Assembly: GCF_016618195.1 (NCBI RefSeq)
Contig: NZ_CP067099.1
Coordinates: forward strand, 124,001 to 188,000
DNA length: 64,000 nucleotides
From: Providencia manganoxydans
Lineage (GTDB): Bacteria > Pseudomonadota > Gammaproteobacteria > Enterobacterales > Enterobacteriaceae
Direction: 5' to 3'
Shown here: piece after piece, positions 8,494-17,864 of the stretch
Position numbering within the stretch: the stretch's first letter is position 1
How the letters are laid out: each line of letters begins with the position of its first letter
Position numbers and translations under genes: made by a program
Notes under the pieces: model-generated
Told to the model about the DNA's origin: nothing
The model's database searches: none
Seen by the model: the letters and a program-made list of their open reading frames with translations, nothing else

Positions 8494-9340
8494 ATAGTTT
8501 AGATAAGAAATTTTACAATATAAATTTATAATTGTTTTTGTAGGTGGATGATTAAATTTATCTATATAGCTATCATCTACCTTTCATACTCCCCTTAAAA
8601 ACCAATCTAGAGGCATTAATGGCGGCACTACTATTTATCCATTAATATCAATGCGATTAACCATCAAATGCGACTCCGATGATTGCCTTCATCTCTTTGT
8701 TGATAGTAGAATGAATGGCTAAATTTTCCTTTTGTCATGCCTTCGGTGTATATTTGTTCTTGAATGTCACTACCACCTAAATATACAAAGTTAAGAGGCT
8801 ATATATTTTTTGAATATAAATATCAAACTCACCATTCCTAACAACTATTTAGAAGTTCATAGCCTGCTTCATGATTATAATTTAATACGATATATCCAAA
8901 CCCAACATTATAATGTAAATAATTTCATATTTATCATTAAAAGGAAATGTAAGTTATTTTTCACGTGCTGTTTATATATTTCACCATATTTACTTTTATA
9001 TCACTCTCCACTATTCAAGCATCATCAAAAGAGAATGTGCTTATAGTTATACTATTTTTTCTTAAAGAAAATAAGGAGTAGAATAGTTTTATAGATTCAT
9101 CTATTAAATCTAAGCTTACCTTTACGCTTAAAATATCTAATCCATCCTATAGATGAATTAAATCTACTGAGTTTTTGTTGTATATTTAATGCTGAAGTAA
9201 TACAGCGTTAAATAGAATTTTTTATCAATATAGAATATATTTCTATATTCACATTTTAATATTTTCTATCAGTCTGAGTAATAGGTGATTGTAGAGTTTA
9301 GTTTAATATATATATCATGTTGAAAATGCCATAAAAATTA
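8494..9340. other. Gene-poor AT-rich stretch with effector debris
   Basis: About 850 bases with no credible gene. Positions 8690-8790 are a decayed piece of the effector gene, and 8584-8690 resembles 16190-16275. A 78-codon plus-strand frame at 8810-9046 has no coding character. The remainder is plain AT-rich sequence. Confidence 0.6.
8690..8790 (-). pseudogene. Decayed remnant of the pyocin-like effector gene
   Basis: Bases 8690-8720 (cttcatctctttgttgatag) match 3450-3483, and 8736-8785 (gtcatgccttcggtgtatat) match about 3691-3745 of the intact effector, with the intervening roughly 210 bases deleted. Order and orientation agree with the intact gene. The frame is destroyed. It shows that a second effector copy once lay here. 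Confidence 0.65.
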
Positions 9341-9952
9341 TTAGTAGTTATTAATAAAATCCATAATTTTTTTCTCTGCATTACTATGTTCTAATTCAAT
9401 ATTATTCGGCTTCATAGCGACCCCTTCTACACCAATAAAAGTACTATCTTCAATACCTACAAAATTGAGTAGGTCTCTTAAATAATTATTCAGATAATCC
9501 ATGTCCTTATCATATTTTAGGCCGCCTTGGCTAGTTAGAATGAGTGCTTTTTTATTTTTTAATAAACCTACTCGTTCATTATTAATGTAACTAAACGTCA
9601 ACCCAGCTCTAATAATCAGATCAAAATAGTTTTTTAATTGACTCGAAATAGAAAGATTGTACATAGGTGCTGTCATTACTATTAATTCAGAACATTTTAT
9701 CTCATCAATGAGTTCATTAGAAATCTCGATAGCTTTTTTTTGTTTCTCACTTTGCTGCGTCAACGGTGTTGAGTAATAAGCTGAAAACACTTCTTCATCC
9801 ATAATAGGTAAGGAGTTTTTAACTAAATTTCGTTTAATAATCGATGTGTTTTCATGATTTTTTATCCAGTAACGTTCAAAATAATTAAGTATGCGTTTAG
9901 TTTGCGAATTAGCGCCATTGATAGATGATTGGATAAATAATATTTCTTTCAT
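9341..9952 (-). CDS. FMN-dependent NADH-azoreductase family protein (203 aa)
   Basis: A flavodoxin-like NAD(P)H:quinone/azo reductase of the AcpD/AzoR family, expected to be a cytosolic FMN-binding homodimer. The N-terminal strand and phosphate loop ILFIQSSINGANSQT, the FMN-contact segment APMYNLSISSQLKNYFD (residues about 95-111), the AGLTFSY segment and LTSQGG are all in their usual places. Length matches the family. It is more AT-rich than typical azoR and lacks the conserved SxRxxxSxS-type loop residues exactly, so it is a divergent relative. It is monocistronic, with no functionally linked neighbour. Confidence 0.8.
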   Translation of the reverse strand: MKEILFIQSSINGANSQTKRILNYFERYWIKNHENTSIIKRNLVKNSLPIMDEEVFSAYYSTPLTQQSEKQKKAIEISNELIDEIKCSELIVMTAPMYNLSISSQLKNYFDLIIRAGLTFSYINNERVGLLKNKKALILTSQGGLKYDKDMDYLNNYLRDLLNFVGIEDSTFIGVEGVAMKPNNIELEHSNAEKKIMDFINNY

Positions 9953-10111
9953 TATAATACTCTATTAACATTGTGGTTATTGACTTTGCGTTTACAAAAC
10001 GACTTAAATCTTTATTCTATATGTTTTTTGATAGCTAATTACTAGCTTATCTAATATTCATTTTTATATCATAGTGTTATTTTTTAAACCGAAAAGATTA
10101 TTACCATAAAT

Positions 10112-10903
10112 TCAGTTAATCCCCATTATGCTTTTTTTGGCAAGCCAAATATTCCAGTAATCTTGCTCAAGAATCGTAGTTTGGTCAGATAAATGTAATT
10201 TCAGTTTTTTTATAAGTAACGCGATTTCGTCGTCATCTAATTCGTACAGAATGGACCTCCCTGTACGCTCTTGAATATCTTTTTCGAGCGCGTTAAAAGA
10301 GTGATAAACTTGGCGAGGCTCACAAAAAGTCTGTGAGGAAATCAGTTCAAATCCACTCTTTTCGAGGGCATCTTCAACTTGCATTTGGGTTGGGCGACGT
10401 TTGGCTTCAATATCAATGAGCCGAGGAAAGCATTCAAAGAAAAAGCCTCGTAAGTGTCTTTCATCACCAGGTAATGTAATATTCTCTAGTGTTCTGTCTT
10501 GAATAATGAAATAACCGTTATCAGCCAATATCCTATGAACTTCTTTGAAGTTACTTTGGTAATCAGTTAGGTGATGAATAAGCGCTCTTTCAAACACAAT
10601 GTCAATGCTAGAGGTAGCTAGTCCAGTTTCTTCAGCGTAACCTTTTTGAAAGGTGAGTTGTGGGTAGTCGTTAGATTTTTCGATTGCAGTTTTCAGTATA
10701 TGTTCAGAAAAATCGATACCAATGACTTGTTTTGCACCAAGAGATGCCCACGCTCGACTGTAGATACCTCCACCACATCCAATGTCAGCAATGGTTTTAT
10801 TACCAACTGTAATTTGGCGAGAAATAAAATCTAGCCATTCAGGCGCCGCATTGCGAGTGGAATATGTTGATTTATTTTTTTCATCATGAAAATTAATTGG
10901 CAT
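10112..10903 (-). CDS. Class I SAM-dependent methyltransferase (263 aa)
   Basis: Motif I IADIGCGGGIYSRAW (residues about 40-54) binds S-adenosylmethionine. The acidic end of strand 2 (VIGIDFSE), motif IV (IDIVFERALIHHL) and the post-IV HRILADNGYFIIQD give the standard Rossmann-like methyltransferase order of the UbiE/Methyltransf_11 group. The substrate cannot be read from sequence. I chose ATG 10903 because AAGGGG lies five bases upstream; a TTG at 10921 would add six residues. It follows the chloramphenicol acetyltransferase gene on the same strand by about 35 bases and may be co-transcribed. Confidence 0.8.
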   Translation of the reverse strand: MPINFHDEKNKSTYSTRNAAPEWLDFISRQITVGNKTIADIGCGGGIYSRAWASLGAKQVIGIDFSEHILKTAIEKSNDYPQLTFQKGYAEETGLATSSIDIVFERALIHHLTDYQSNFKEVHRILADNGYFIIQDRTLENITLPGDERHLRGFFFECFPRLIDIEAKRRPTQMQVEDALEKSGFELISSQTFCEPRQVYHSFNALEKDIQERTGRSILYELDDDEIALLIKKLKLHLSDQTTILEQDYWNIWLAKKSIMGIN

Positions 10904-10938
10904 AGGATCCCCTTTTTTCAATGAGTTTAATTGAAGTT

Positions 10939-11577
10939 TTATTTATAAAATTCATCGCAGAGCTGTTGCAATTTGTTTAAAAACATCCCTATATGAAAAC
11001 CATCACAAACCGCATGATGAATTTGAATTGTTAAAGGGAGTAAAACACGATCATTTTCTTGACGATATTTCCCTATTGTAATTATTGGTTTGAAATAATC
11101 TTTAATTTCAGGAAAAGATAAAGTGAATCCTGTAAAACTAGTCCAAGGAAGGCATGATATATCGAAAGTGTTTTCAGGTTTGTCGGGTTTTGAAAGAAAA
11201 CTCAAGTCATCTTTATATTTAAGTTGATCTGCAACATAATTTTGCATAAATTCATCAATATCGGGATGATACTCGGTCCATATTCCTGAAAATGTTTCAT
11301 TATTTTTATGGAAAATAGTATAGCTGGGGTGAACGTTATTCCACTCTACAAGTTCTCCTGCTTTCATGCTCATTTTGAAAGCAGGAGTTTGGTTGGTTAC
11401 TTTTGTTATTAAATAGATTAATGTAGGATAAAGCTTATATTCTTTTGAAAGTAACACTTGAATAATGTTTGAGATATCAATATCTACGCTAATGGAAAAA
11501 CTACATTGTAGCTGTCTGAATGAGTTGTAGTGTTCTCGACGCTTCCAGTTATTTATATCAATGGTTCTATAATTCAC
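10939..11577 (-). CDS. catA: Type A chloramphenicol O-acetyltransferase (212 aa)
   Basis: Acetyl-CoA-dependent enzyme that acetylates the 3-hydroxyl of chloramphenicol; works as a cytosolic trimer. The catalytic motif IHHAVCDGFH lies at residues 186-195, with the active-site His at the end of strand 187-188. Other family landmarks are RREHYNSF near the N-terminus, YPTLIYLI, SYTIFH and PWTSFTGF. Full family length, with no interruption. No transposase, integron or plasmid feature flanks it, and its AT-richness matches its surroundings, so it looks like a resident chromosomal cat like that of Proteus rather than a recent arrival. Expression cannot be judged from sequence. Confidence 0.92.
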   Translation of the reverse strand: MNYRTIDINNWKRREHYNSFRQLQCSFSISVDIDISNIIQVLLSKEYKLYPTLIYLITKVTNQTPAFKMSMKAGELVEWNNVHPSYTIFHKNNETFSGIWTEYHPDIDEFMQNYVADQLKYKDDLSFLSKPDKPENTFDISCLPWTSFTGFTLSFPEIKDYFKPIITIGKYRQENDRVLLPLTIQIHHAVCDGFHIGMFLNKLQQLCDEFYK

Positions 11578-11733
11578 TTATGTTCCTTTTCACTATATTA
11601 AATATCACTACCATTTTCATTTTTCTATATTTTCGCTAATGTAATTTACGGGATCTTTAGCAAAGAAAATTAAGTCTGAATATTTTCGTTAATGGAGAAC
11701 AATATTAGTAAATACTATCTTGTTAATTTTTAG

Positions 11734-12384
11734 TTATTTGCTAATAAATTCTAGGATCCTATTGTAAATATCTCTAATTACTACCTGTTTGTTTTGATTG
11801 TATGATTGAACATTATCAACACTGATTAACGCTTCTTTTTTTACATTCTGATATAGTTCTTTATCTTCAGGGTGAGAAACTAACCAGTCTCTAAATAAAA
11901 TATGTCGTATGTGTTCTGGACAATCAAGCGCAAAAATGTGTAAGTTAACTCTTGGTTGTTCTAATCTAAGCATCCGGTGTTGATACCAAGATGGTTCCCT
12001 TATTGTTAATTGATAGCCTAATTCTTCTAACAATGGTACATATAATTGTTCATTTTCTGGATGAGCCACTATTAAATCAATATCAATGACGGGCTTTGCA
12101 GGTAAGCCTGGCACAGCTGTAGAACCGACATGATTAATACTTATAACGACTGAACCTAATGCATTTTGTATGCGACTTTTTTGTTTTATAAAGAGAGACG
12201 GCCATTCAGGATTGTATTCAACAACCTCAATTTTTTCTTTCTGTGGGGCACCTTCTATCCATGGATTTTCTGAAGAGTCTCCTTCTTCAAAGGTCATAAT
12301 TTTAGACAAGTGGTTTAGAAAATACTGTTTTTTTGACATCTCCAAAATAGAGTCCTTATCATTTTTATTCAAAGGGAGTATCAC
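11734..12384 (-). CDS. GrpB family protein (216 aa)
   Basis: GrpB/UPF0157 proteins have a nucleotidyltransferase-like fold; their substrate is not established. Signature segments are VVEYNPEWPSLF at about residue 52, the HVGSTAVPGLPAKPVIDIDLIV core (about 84-105), where GSTxxPGxxxKPxID is diagnostic, and HIRHILFRDWLVSHPE near the end. The about 45-residue N-terminal extension before the conserved core is longer than in most members. It is divergent from the LysR gene at 12450 and separated by 65 bases, so the two probably share a promoter region. Confidence 0.8.
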   Translation of the reverse strand: MILPLNKNDKDSILEMSKKQYFLNHLSKIMTFEEGDSSENPWIEGAPQKEKIEVVEYNPEWPSLFIKQKSRIQNALGSVVISINHVGSTAVPGLPAKPVIDIDLIVAHPENEQLYVPLLEELGYQLTIREPSWYQHRMLRLEQPRVNLHIFALDCPEHIRHILFRDWLVSHPEDKELYQNVKKEALISVDNVQSYNQNKQVVIRDIYNRILEFISK

Positions 12385-12449
12385 AATTATGCTTTATCAA
12401 CTTGTATTATGAAAATGAATATTACAAAATATTATTATTTGAATATCGA

Positions 12450-13325
12450 ATGGCGGGCAAAATGAAATATTCAGATTTACAACTGGATTGGTTGAAATGC
12501 TTTGTTGCTGTCATTAATACAGGGTCAGTTTCAGCCGCTGCACTTGAAATTCACCGCTCTCAATCAGCAGTTAGTATGCAGCTAAAAAAATTAGAATCGG
12601 CATTAGGATGCCAATTATTGCTACGAAGTCCTAGGCAGCATCAGCTAACCTACGAAGGGCAAAAGTTATTAGGGTATGCACGAAGAATATTGGACATACA
12701 TAATGAGATACAAACTGCTTTTCATGGCGGGAAACTTGTTGGTCGTATTCGTTTGGGAGTACCAGATGATTATGCAGAAAAATATTTAACACCTGTACTA
12801 AAACGATTTGCTGTCAATCATGGTTCTGTTGAGATTGAGCTTAGTTGTGAACAATCCACATCTCTCATTCCTAAAATTGAACAGGGATTACTAGATCTCG
12901 CTTTAATTTCTAGGGAAAATAATAATCAGGGGACATTATTATTTCATGAACCAATGGTATGGGTCGGATCTAACCAATTTGATATTTGGCAGCGAGATCC
13001 ACTACCTATTGCAGTATATGAGCAAAAAAGTTTGGCAAAACGTAGTGCTATAAACGCATTATCTTTACAAGGACGCCGTTATAAAGTGGTGTACAACAGT
13101 TCGAGCCTAGCGGGACAAATTGCGGCTGTGCAAAGTGGTTTAGCCATTGCCGTACTTACTCAATGTAGTGTCCCTAATGATTTAAAAATATTGGGCAGTG
13201 CGCATTCATTAGGGCCATTAGAGCCAATGGAAGTCGCAGCTTTTAGAAGTCATGCATCATTAGGGGAACCTGCTGTTGATACACTCTATAATTTGCTTAT
13301 CCAAACCTTACGAGTAGCAAAGTAA
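12450..13325 (+). CDS. LysR-family transcriptional regulator (291 aa)
   Basis: N-terminal winged helix-turn-helix (LDWLKCFVAVINTGSVSAAALEIHRSQSAVSMQLKKLE, residues about 10-48 from this start) followed by a periplasmic-binding-like effector domain. ATGs at 12450 and 12462 are more plausible than an upstream ATG at 12402, which would add 16 residues not typical of the family. It converges on the EamA exporter gene with only six bases between stops and is divergent from the GrpB gene. Which of these it regulates is not clear. Confidence 0.85.
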   Translation: MAGKMKYSDLQLDWLKCFVAVINTGSVSAAALEIHRSQSAVSMQLKKLESALGCQLLLRSPRQHQLTYEGQKLLGYARRILDIHNEIQTAFHGGKLVGRIRLGVPDDYAEKYLTPVLKRFAVNHGSVEIELSCEQSTSLIPKIEQGLLDLALISRENNNQGTLLFHEPMVWVGSNQFDIWQRDPLPIAVYEQKSLAKRSAINALSLQGRRYKVVYNSSSLAGQIAAVQSGLAIAVLTQCSVPNDLKILGSAHSLGPLEPMEVAAFRSHASLGEPAVDTLYNLLIQTLRVAK

Positions 13326-13331
13326 TTAATA

Positions 13332-14201
13332 TTATCGCATATTGTCATGTCGTTTGGGTTTATAGAAAACGATAATAATCCCCATAATAATTAATATCAT
13401 ACTGATAACCCCAAAATTGGGAAGTTGATTACCAAAAATTAAGTAATCTAGTAACACTGTAACGATAGGAACCAAATAGAATAAACTTGTAATATTAACA
13501 ACATTACCTCTGTTTAACAGAGAATAGAGTAGTATTTGGGCAAAAACGGAGATAAAAATACCCAAAAATAAAATAGCACTAAGTAAGTCTATGTTAAAAT
13601 TAATATAGAAATTGTCTACAGGAAGTAAGATAACACATAATATTATACTAATGATATATTGGAGTGGTAAAACTCGATAAGGAGTTTGTTTAATCTTTTT
13701 TTGATATATTGTACCTGCAGTGATAAATATTAGTGCTAATAAGGCAAAAATTAATCCTGTAATAGGTAATGCTGAGCTTATTAAACTTTGCCAAACTAAT
13801 AGAATTAGTCCAGATAAAGCGAATATTAAGCCAAGCAATCGATACCCATATAACGGGCGTTCAGTTATATAAAGAGCGATTATGGGTTGTGTACCCATAA
13901 TCGTTGCGATAAGACCTGGTGTTACGCCGTGGCTCATTGAAAAAAAATAACAGACAGAATATCCCCCTATTAATACTAATCCAATGATAGCAGATTCTAA
14001 AATTTTTCCTTTTTCAGGAAGGAATTGTTTTTTGAAGGCACAAAAGAAAAACAAAACAAAGAGTGCTGTAGTAAAACGAAATATCAGTAAGACTAAGGGG
14101 GAAGCATTATCTATTCCTAATTTAGTGAATATGGCTGCGCTTCCCCATAAGAAGACAAAAAGAGTCGTGGCTAAAATTGAATATATTTTACTTTCTTTCA
14201 T
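13332..14201 (-). CDS. EamA/DMT-superfamily transporter (289 aa)
   Basis: Ten hydrophobic segments arranged as two repeated five-helix EamA halves, the usual layout of drug/metabolite exporters. Landmarks are FLWGSAAIFTKLG at the start, GVTPGLIATIMGTQPI in the fourth helix and YSLLNRGNVVNITSLFYLVPIVTVLLDYLIFG in the second half. Inner-membrane location; substrate unknown. Full length with a charged C-terminus (YKPKRHDNMR). The next gene, a LysR regulator, runs towards it on the other strand and ends six bases away. Confidence 0.85.
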   Translation of the reverse strand: MKESKIYSILATTLFVFLWGSAAIFTKLGIDNASPLVLLIFRFTTALFVLFFFCAFKKQFLPEKGKILESAIIGLVLIGGYSVCYFFSMSHGVTPGLIATIMGTQPIIALYITERPLYGYRLLGLIFALSGLILLVWQSLISSALPITGLIFALLALIFITAGTIYQKKIKQTPYRVLPLQYIISIILCVILLPVDNFYINFNIDLLSAILFLGIFISVFAQILLYSLLNRGNVVNITSLFYLVPIVTVLLDYLIFGNQLPNFGVISMILIIMGIIIVFYKPKRHDNMR

Positions 14202-14875
14202 ATAACCTCATGTAATTCTTGGACTATTAGATGGTCATAATTCTTAATCGGGGGATCATAAAACGTAGTATCTAATAAAAAACAATATTACTAAAATGAA
14301 TAGTTTTGCTTTCAATTATTCGAAAATCAAATAATTCTATTGAAATAAAATATGTTCGGCATGGTGTGTTAATCTAATGAAGTTCATATATTTCAATATA
14401 TTCAATAGGTCGAAAGTCTTAGGTTTTGTGCGGTTCTAAATTACACACGTTCTACCTTTATATTTTGTTACACAACATAATTAATATATCTACTTGAATA
14501 GAAATATTATTATACACCTCATAAATTAACTGATAGCGTTGATAACAAAACTAATTCGATGAGGTAATTTTTCACAATTTACTATAAGGTCTTTATTGAA
14601 GCTTAACTGAAAATAAATTTGAATTTTATGTATAAAGTTAGTTGCTAGATATACTTAGTTGTACTATAACCTATTTTTCCAAAATTTATTCATGCTATTA
14701 GATAAGTCAGGGTATGAATGTTACATCGTCAATCTGACTTTAAGTCAACCTCGATTTTTTATTTCAGGGGAAGAGTGAAAGCATTATTTCACTCTCATCG
14801 TATTTGGTTTTGTTTAATACTAGCTATGTTGCACAGCTGTAATTAGCTAGTGCTCCTAATATAAAAAGGAAATCA
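14202..14875. other. Long AT-rich intergenic region
   Basis: About 670 bases between divergent genes (EamA exporter and DUF2938). It should hold both promoters. Apart from the hairpin at 14773-14794 I see no coding frame, repeat or clear operator. Confidence 0.5.
14773..14794 (+). terminator. Short perfect hairpin, possible terminator
   Basis: GAGTGAAA pairs with TTTCACTC around a six-base loop. There is only a weak T-rich stretch after it (ttggttttgttt). No gene ends directly before it, so it may mark a leader or a lost gene. Confidence 0.4.
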
Positions 14876-15382
14876 ATGATGACTCTATCGACAGTATTTT
14901 TAACTTTTTTACTTGGTGTTGGTGCAACTATTGTGATGGATTTGTGGGCATTTATACTCAAACTATGTGGCCAACAGACGTTAAATTTTTCGCTAGTAGG
15001 GCGCTGGGTGGGGTATATGTTTGATGGGCAGTTTATACACCGTCCATCAATTGCTCAAAAGGAAAAGATCTCAGTCGAAAAAGCATTAGGCTGGGGGGTT
15101 CATTACGCAACCGGTGTTATTTTTGCTTTTATATTTGTTTTTTTATTGGGCGAAACTTGGTTTACATCGCCTGTATTATGGCCTGCATTGTTTTTTGGTA
15201 TAATTACAGTTGCTGCCCCTTATTTCATTATGCAGCCAGCGATGGGAGCAGGTGTTGCTGCCAGTAGGGTACCTAATCCAAATAAGGCACGGTTAATGAG
15301 TTTATTGTCTCATAGTATATTTGGCCTTGGCCTTTATCTCACGGGGTTAGTATTAAAGCCTTTATTGGCTTATATTTTGTGA
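14876..15382 (+). CDS. DUF2938 family membrane protein (168 aa)
   Basis: A small inner-membrane protein with four hydrophobic segments. The DUF2938 features are GVGATIVMDLWAF at the start, FSLVGRWVGYM, the GWGVHYATGVIFAF segment and PYFIMQPAMGAGVAASRVPNP near residue 120. Function is not established for the family. AAGGA precedes the start; ATG 14876 and ATG 14879 are both possible. It appears monocistronic. Confidence 0.85.
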   Translation: MMTLSTVFLTFLLGVGATIVMDLWAFILKLCGQQTLNFSLVGRWVGYMFDGQFIHRPSIAQKEKISVEKALGWGVHYATGVIFAFIFVFLLGETWFTSPVLWPALFFGIITVAAPYFIMQPAMGAGVAASRVPNPNKARLMSLLSHSIFGLGLYLTGLVLKPLLAYIL

Positions 15383-16278
15383 ATCTTTAGAAAATTATCA
15401 ATGTCTTATGATTCATTTGATTTTATTATCTAAAATAATCTTGGTACTTAATTAAAACGGCTTAATATTAGTAGACGCTTTGCCTATAATTTTGGGGGAA
15501 TATATCAAATATCATACTATCACGTGATAATTTACCGGCAGTGAATGCCAGATAATGAGCATAGATACTTTTCATATAGGAAAGTTCAAAGGCATTCGGC
15601 TGGGCAACTCCAAAACTCTTGTGAGTTACTCTGATAGCGAAATGGTATATAGAGTTCTTTTGCAAATAATGTCGTAATTTTGGTATAGTTTTTATTTTTA
15701 TAGGTTAAATGCAAACTGTACGCTGTGATATCTGCGCAATCGATCTAACTTAAAATAACATCACTGAAGTAGGAGCGCAGTATACCTTTATCTATACTAA
15801 ACAGTATTAATACTGATATGAATCACTCTAGCGATATCTCGAATACTGGCATTATTTATTGTAAGATTGGTAATTCTATTTTTGGTATCATATTGATAGG
15901 CATGATATTGATAATCTAATTGTGAGCTACGACAGCAATCTTGGCAGCGATGACGTTGGTGTCCTATGCTACCTAACTCATGATTTTTCATTGGCGTGTT
16001 CTTGTTATGGTGCAATATTAAGGTACTTCTACTTTTACATAAATATTACCATAAAATTCAAGATCCTTGGCCTGCCAAATTATCGTATTATAAATACTAA
16101 TTAACTAAAAAAATGCGTTGTGATGCACAGAAGAATAGGCCTAGCTGATGAGTAATTAAGATCCAGTTAGCTATTTATCTCCACCTCAAAAACCATTATA
16201 GGGTATTAATAGAGGCACTGCTATTTATCCAACTCTTAATAGCAATGCCATTGCCCATAAATACGATTCTTGCGGGTT
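15383..16278. other. Gene-free region with an IS1 relic
   Basis: About 900 bases between DUF2938 and the end of fimbrial operon 1. It contains the degraded insA copy at 15797-16052 and, at 16190-16275, a segment about 70% identical by eye to 8584-8690. A 65-codon minus-strand frame at 15468-15665 has no recognisable content. Confidence 0.6.
15797..16052 (-). pseudogene. Degraded IS1-family insA (transposase N-terminal zinc-finger part)
   Basis: The minus strand encodes GHQRHRCQDCCRSSQLDYQYHAY, then NRITNLTINNASIRDIARV and HISINTV, which line up with InsA of IS1-like elements (GHxRYRCxxCxxxFQLxYxY, NxAGIRDTARVLxISxNTV). The N-terminal part, starting at an ATG at 16052 as MVNIYVK, is broken by stops and a frameshift. 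No insB and no intact terminal repeats were found, so this is a dead relic. Confidence 0.75.
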
Positions 16279-17304
16279 TTAAATATATTCAAAGACTAAT
16301 ACGCCACCACCGCTAATATTACCAACGGATGTATTAGCGCGATTTTTTCCTAAAGTCATTCCGATCTCGAGTGTTTTATTAGTAATACCTTGAAGCGTTG
16401 TAACTAATTGTTTTCTACCATCAATTGCTAATTCCCCGTACCAGCCAGATGACACGTTACCTAAGTCTAAACTTGTGCGAGTTGGGTTAGTGCTATCAAT
16501 GGGTTTTAATGGTTGATAAGTTACTTTTATGTTTCCGGGATAAGTACAGCTAACTGTTACGTTCTTTGTTAGGTTTGCGCCATCGGCTGTCGATTGCGGT
16601 AGAGAGCCAAAATTAAAATCTAGCTGGGTCTTGTCCACTCTACATGTATTAATAACTCTTACATTAAAAGTCAGTATTGCTGTGTTTTTAGGTTGAATAA
16701 GTGCAACAGAACTTAGCCATTTAGAGGGTACATTAGGATTTCTAACACCAAATAAGGTTGTATTTACTTTTATAACATGTGGTGTGTCTCTGATTGGTAA
16801 GTTAGTGTTACTAATTAATGTAACTGGAGTCTCTCCACTAAATGCGCGAGGCGTATAAGGAGAGGATGAGCAGGTTGCGCGTCCAACATTACCTGAACTT
16901 TGACCAATTTGTGCGTATTGTGTGTTTGGATATCCGCTAATTGTACCTAATGATTGAGGCAGTACAATTCTAAAAGTAAACTTTTCATTGGTAATAGGAT
17001 CAATATAATCGACTGTATTTGGCGTGATCACATATTGCATATTAGTTGAATTAGGAGAGTTCCCATAGGGAGGACATGCACGAGACCCCCACGCATATTC
17101 TGTCATTTTACCCCCCGAACTACTTAGTTTAGCATTCAATGTTAAATTGACACCATTAAAGTTAGCGCCAGTCCAAGTTGTACTTGCCGTAAATTGAGTA
17201 CCACTATACCCCATAACCGTCCAGTCATCAGGATCACCTGCGTAGCTAATATTTGAAAAAGCTAGCAGTGAAAGAGGTAATAAATAAAAAGCAGTTTTTA
17301 TCAT
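16279..17304 (-). CDS. Fimbrial tip adhesin, operon 1 (341 aa)
   Basis: Last gene of fimbrial operon 1. A signal peptide (residues 1-22, ending SYA) is followed by an N-terminal receptor-binding domain (about 23-200) with paired Cys (RACPPY, ATCSSSP) and then a C-terminal pilin domain beginning about NTCRVDKTQLDFNFGSL. It ends GGVLVFEYI, close to the penultimate-Tyr donor pattern. Two-domain structure and last position match MrpH-type adhesins. The ligand is unknown; the first domain has little visible similarity to the adhesin of operon 2, which fits diversification of receptor specificity. Confidence 0.8.
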   Translation of the reverse strand: MIKTAFYLLPLSLLAFSNISYAGDPDDWTVMGYSGTQFTASTTWTGANFNGVNLTLNAKLSSSGGKMTEYAWGSRACPPYGNSPNSTNMQYVITPNTVDYIDPITNEKFTFRIVLPQSLGTISGYPNTQYAQIGQSSGNVGRATCSSSPYTPRAFSGETPVTLISNTNLPIRDTPHVIKVNTTLFGVRNPNVPSKWLSSVALIQPKNTAILTFNVRVINTCRVDKTQLDFNFGSLPQSTADGANLTKNVTVSCTYPGNIKVTYQPLKPIDSTNPTRTSLDLGNVSSGWYGELAIDGRKQLVTTLQGITNKTLEIGMTLGKNRANTSVGNISGGGVLVFEYI

Positions 17305-17319
17305 AAAATATAATCCAAA

Positions 17320-17850
17320 TTATAAATAACTCATTAGGATAGCAACAGTGCTATCGAAGCTACCCTCGGTTAAGAGTAATTTATCGGGAGTAGTCAGAGA
17401 GGCGCGGAGTATAAATGAACCTTGAAGGTCGTTATTACCAAAAACGATCCACTTATTTAGATCAAGGTTAGTATTACCTTTGGTTAAAGATATACCCAGT
17501 CCATTCATTGAAGTTCGCAATACATTATTCCCAGCTTGGGAGTAGATCCCATATTTGGTTGGATATAAATATAAGTTCATCACTTTATTAGCTGGAACTG
17601 AGCTGCCTATACAGTTGTATTTTAGCTGAATATCCTTATAAGCAGTTCCATTTTCAACTTCAGAGAAATCGACATTGTCAAAATTAACAAACAATGGTGA
17701 TTCATTATTTTCACCTAAAATAGTACAAACTGGTGCAACAATAGTTGCTGTAATATTGACTTTAACATCAGCACGGCCACTATTAAATTCAGCTGCTACG
17801 ACTATTTTAGAGAAGAATAATAAAAACAAGAGTAAAATCCTTATTCGCAT
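17320..17850 (-). CDS. Minor fimbrial subunit, operon 1 (176 aa)
   Basis: Signal peptide (RILLLFLLFFSKIVVAA) followed by a single pilin domain with the subunit Cys pair (APVCTILG and KYNCIGSS) and a C-terminal donor-groove strand ending AILMSYL. It occupies the MrpG position, just before the adhesin, so it probably forms part of the tip or connects adhesin to shaft. Spacing to the adhesin gene is 15 bases. Confidence 0.8.
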   Translation of the reverse strand: MRIRILLLFLLFFSKIVVAAEFNSGRADVKVNITATIVAPVCTILGENNESPLFVNFDNVDFSEVENGTAYKDIQLKYNCIGSSVPANKVMNLYLYPTKYGIYSQAGNNVLRTSMNGLGISLTKGNTNLDLNKWIVFGNNDLQGSFILRASLTTPDKLLLTEGSFDSTVAILMSYL

Positions 17851-17864
17851 TATATATCCTCTTA

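Noticed and set aside
8810..9046. 78-codon plus-strand frame
   Set aside because: AT-rich, no ribosome binding site, no recognisable composition of a real protein; it overlaps no known remnant.
15468..15665. 65-codon minus-strand frame, considered as insB of the IS1 relic
   Set aside because: It does not contain InsB motifs, so it could not be linked to the insA relic.
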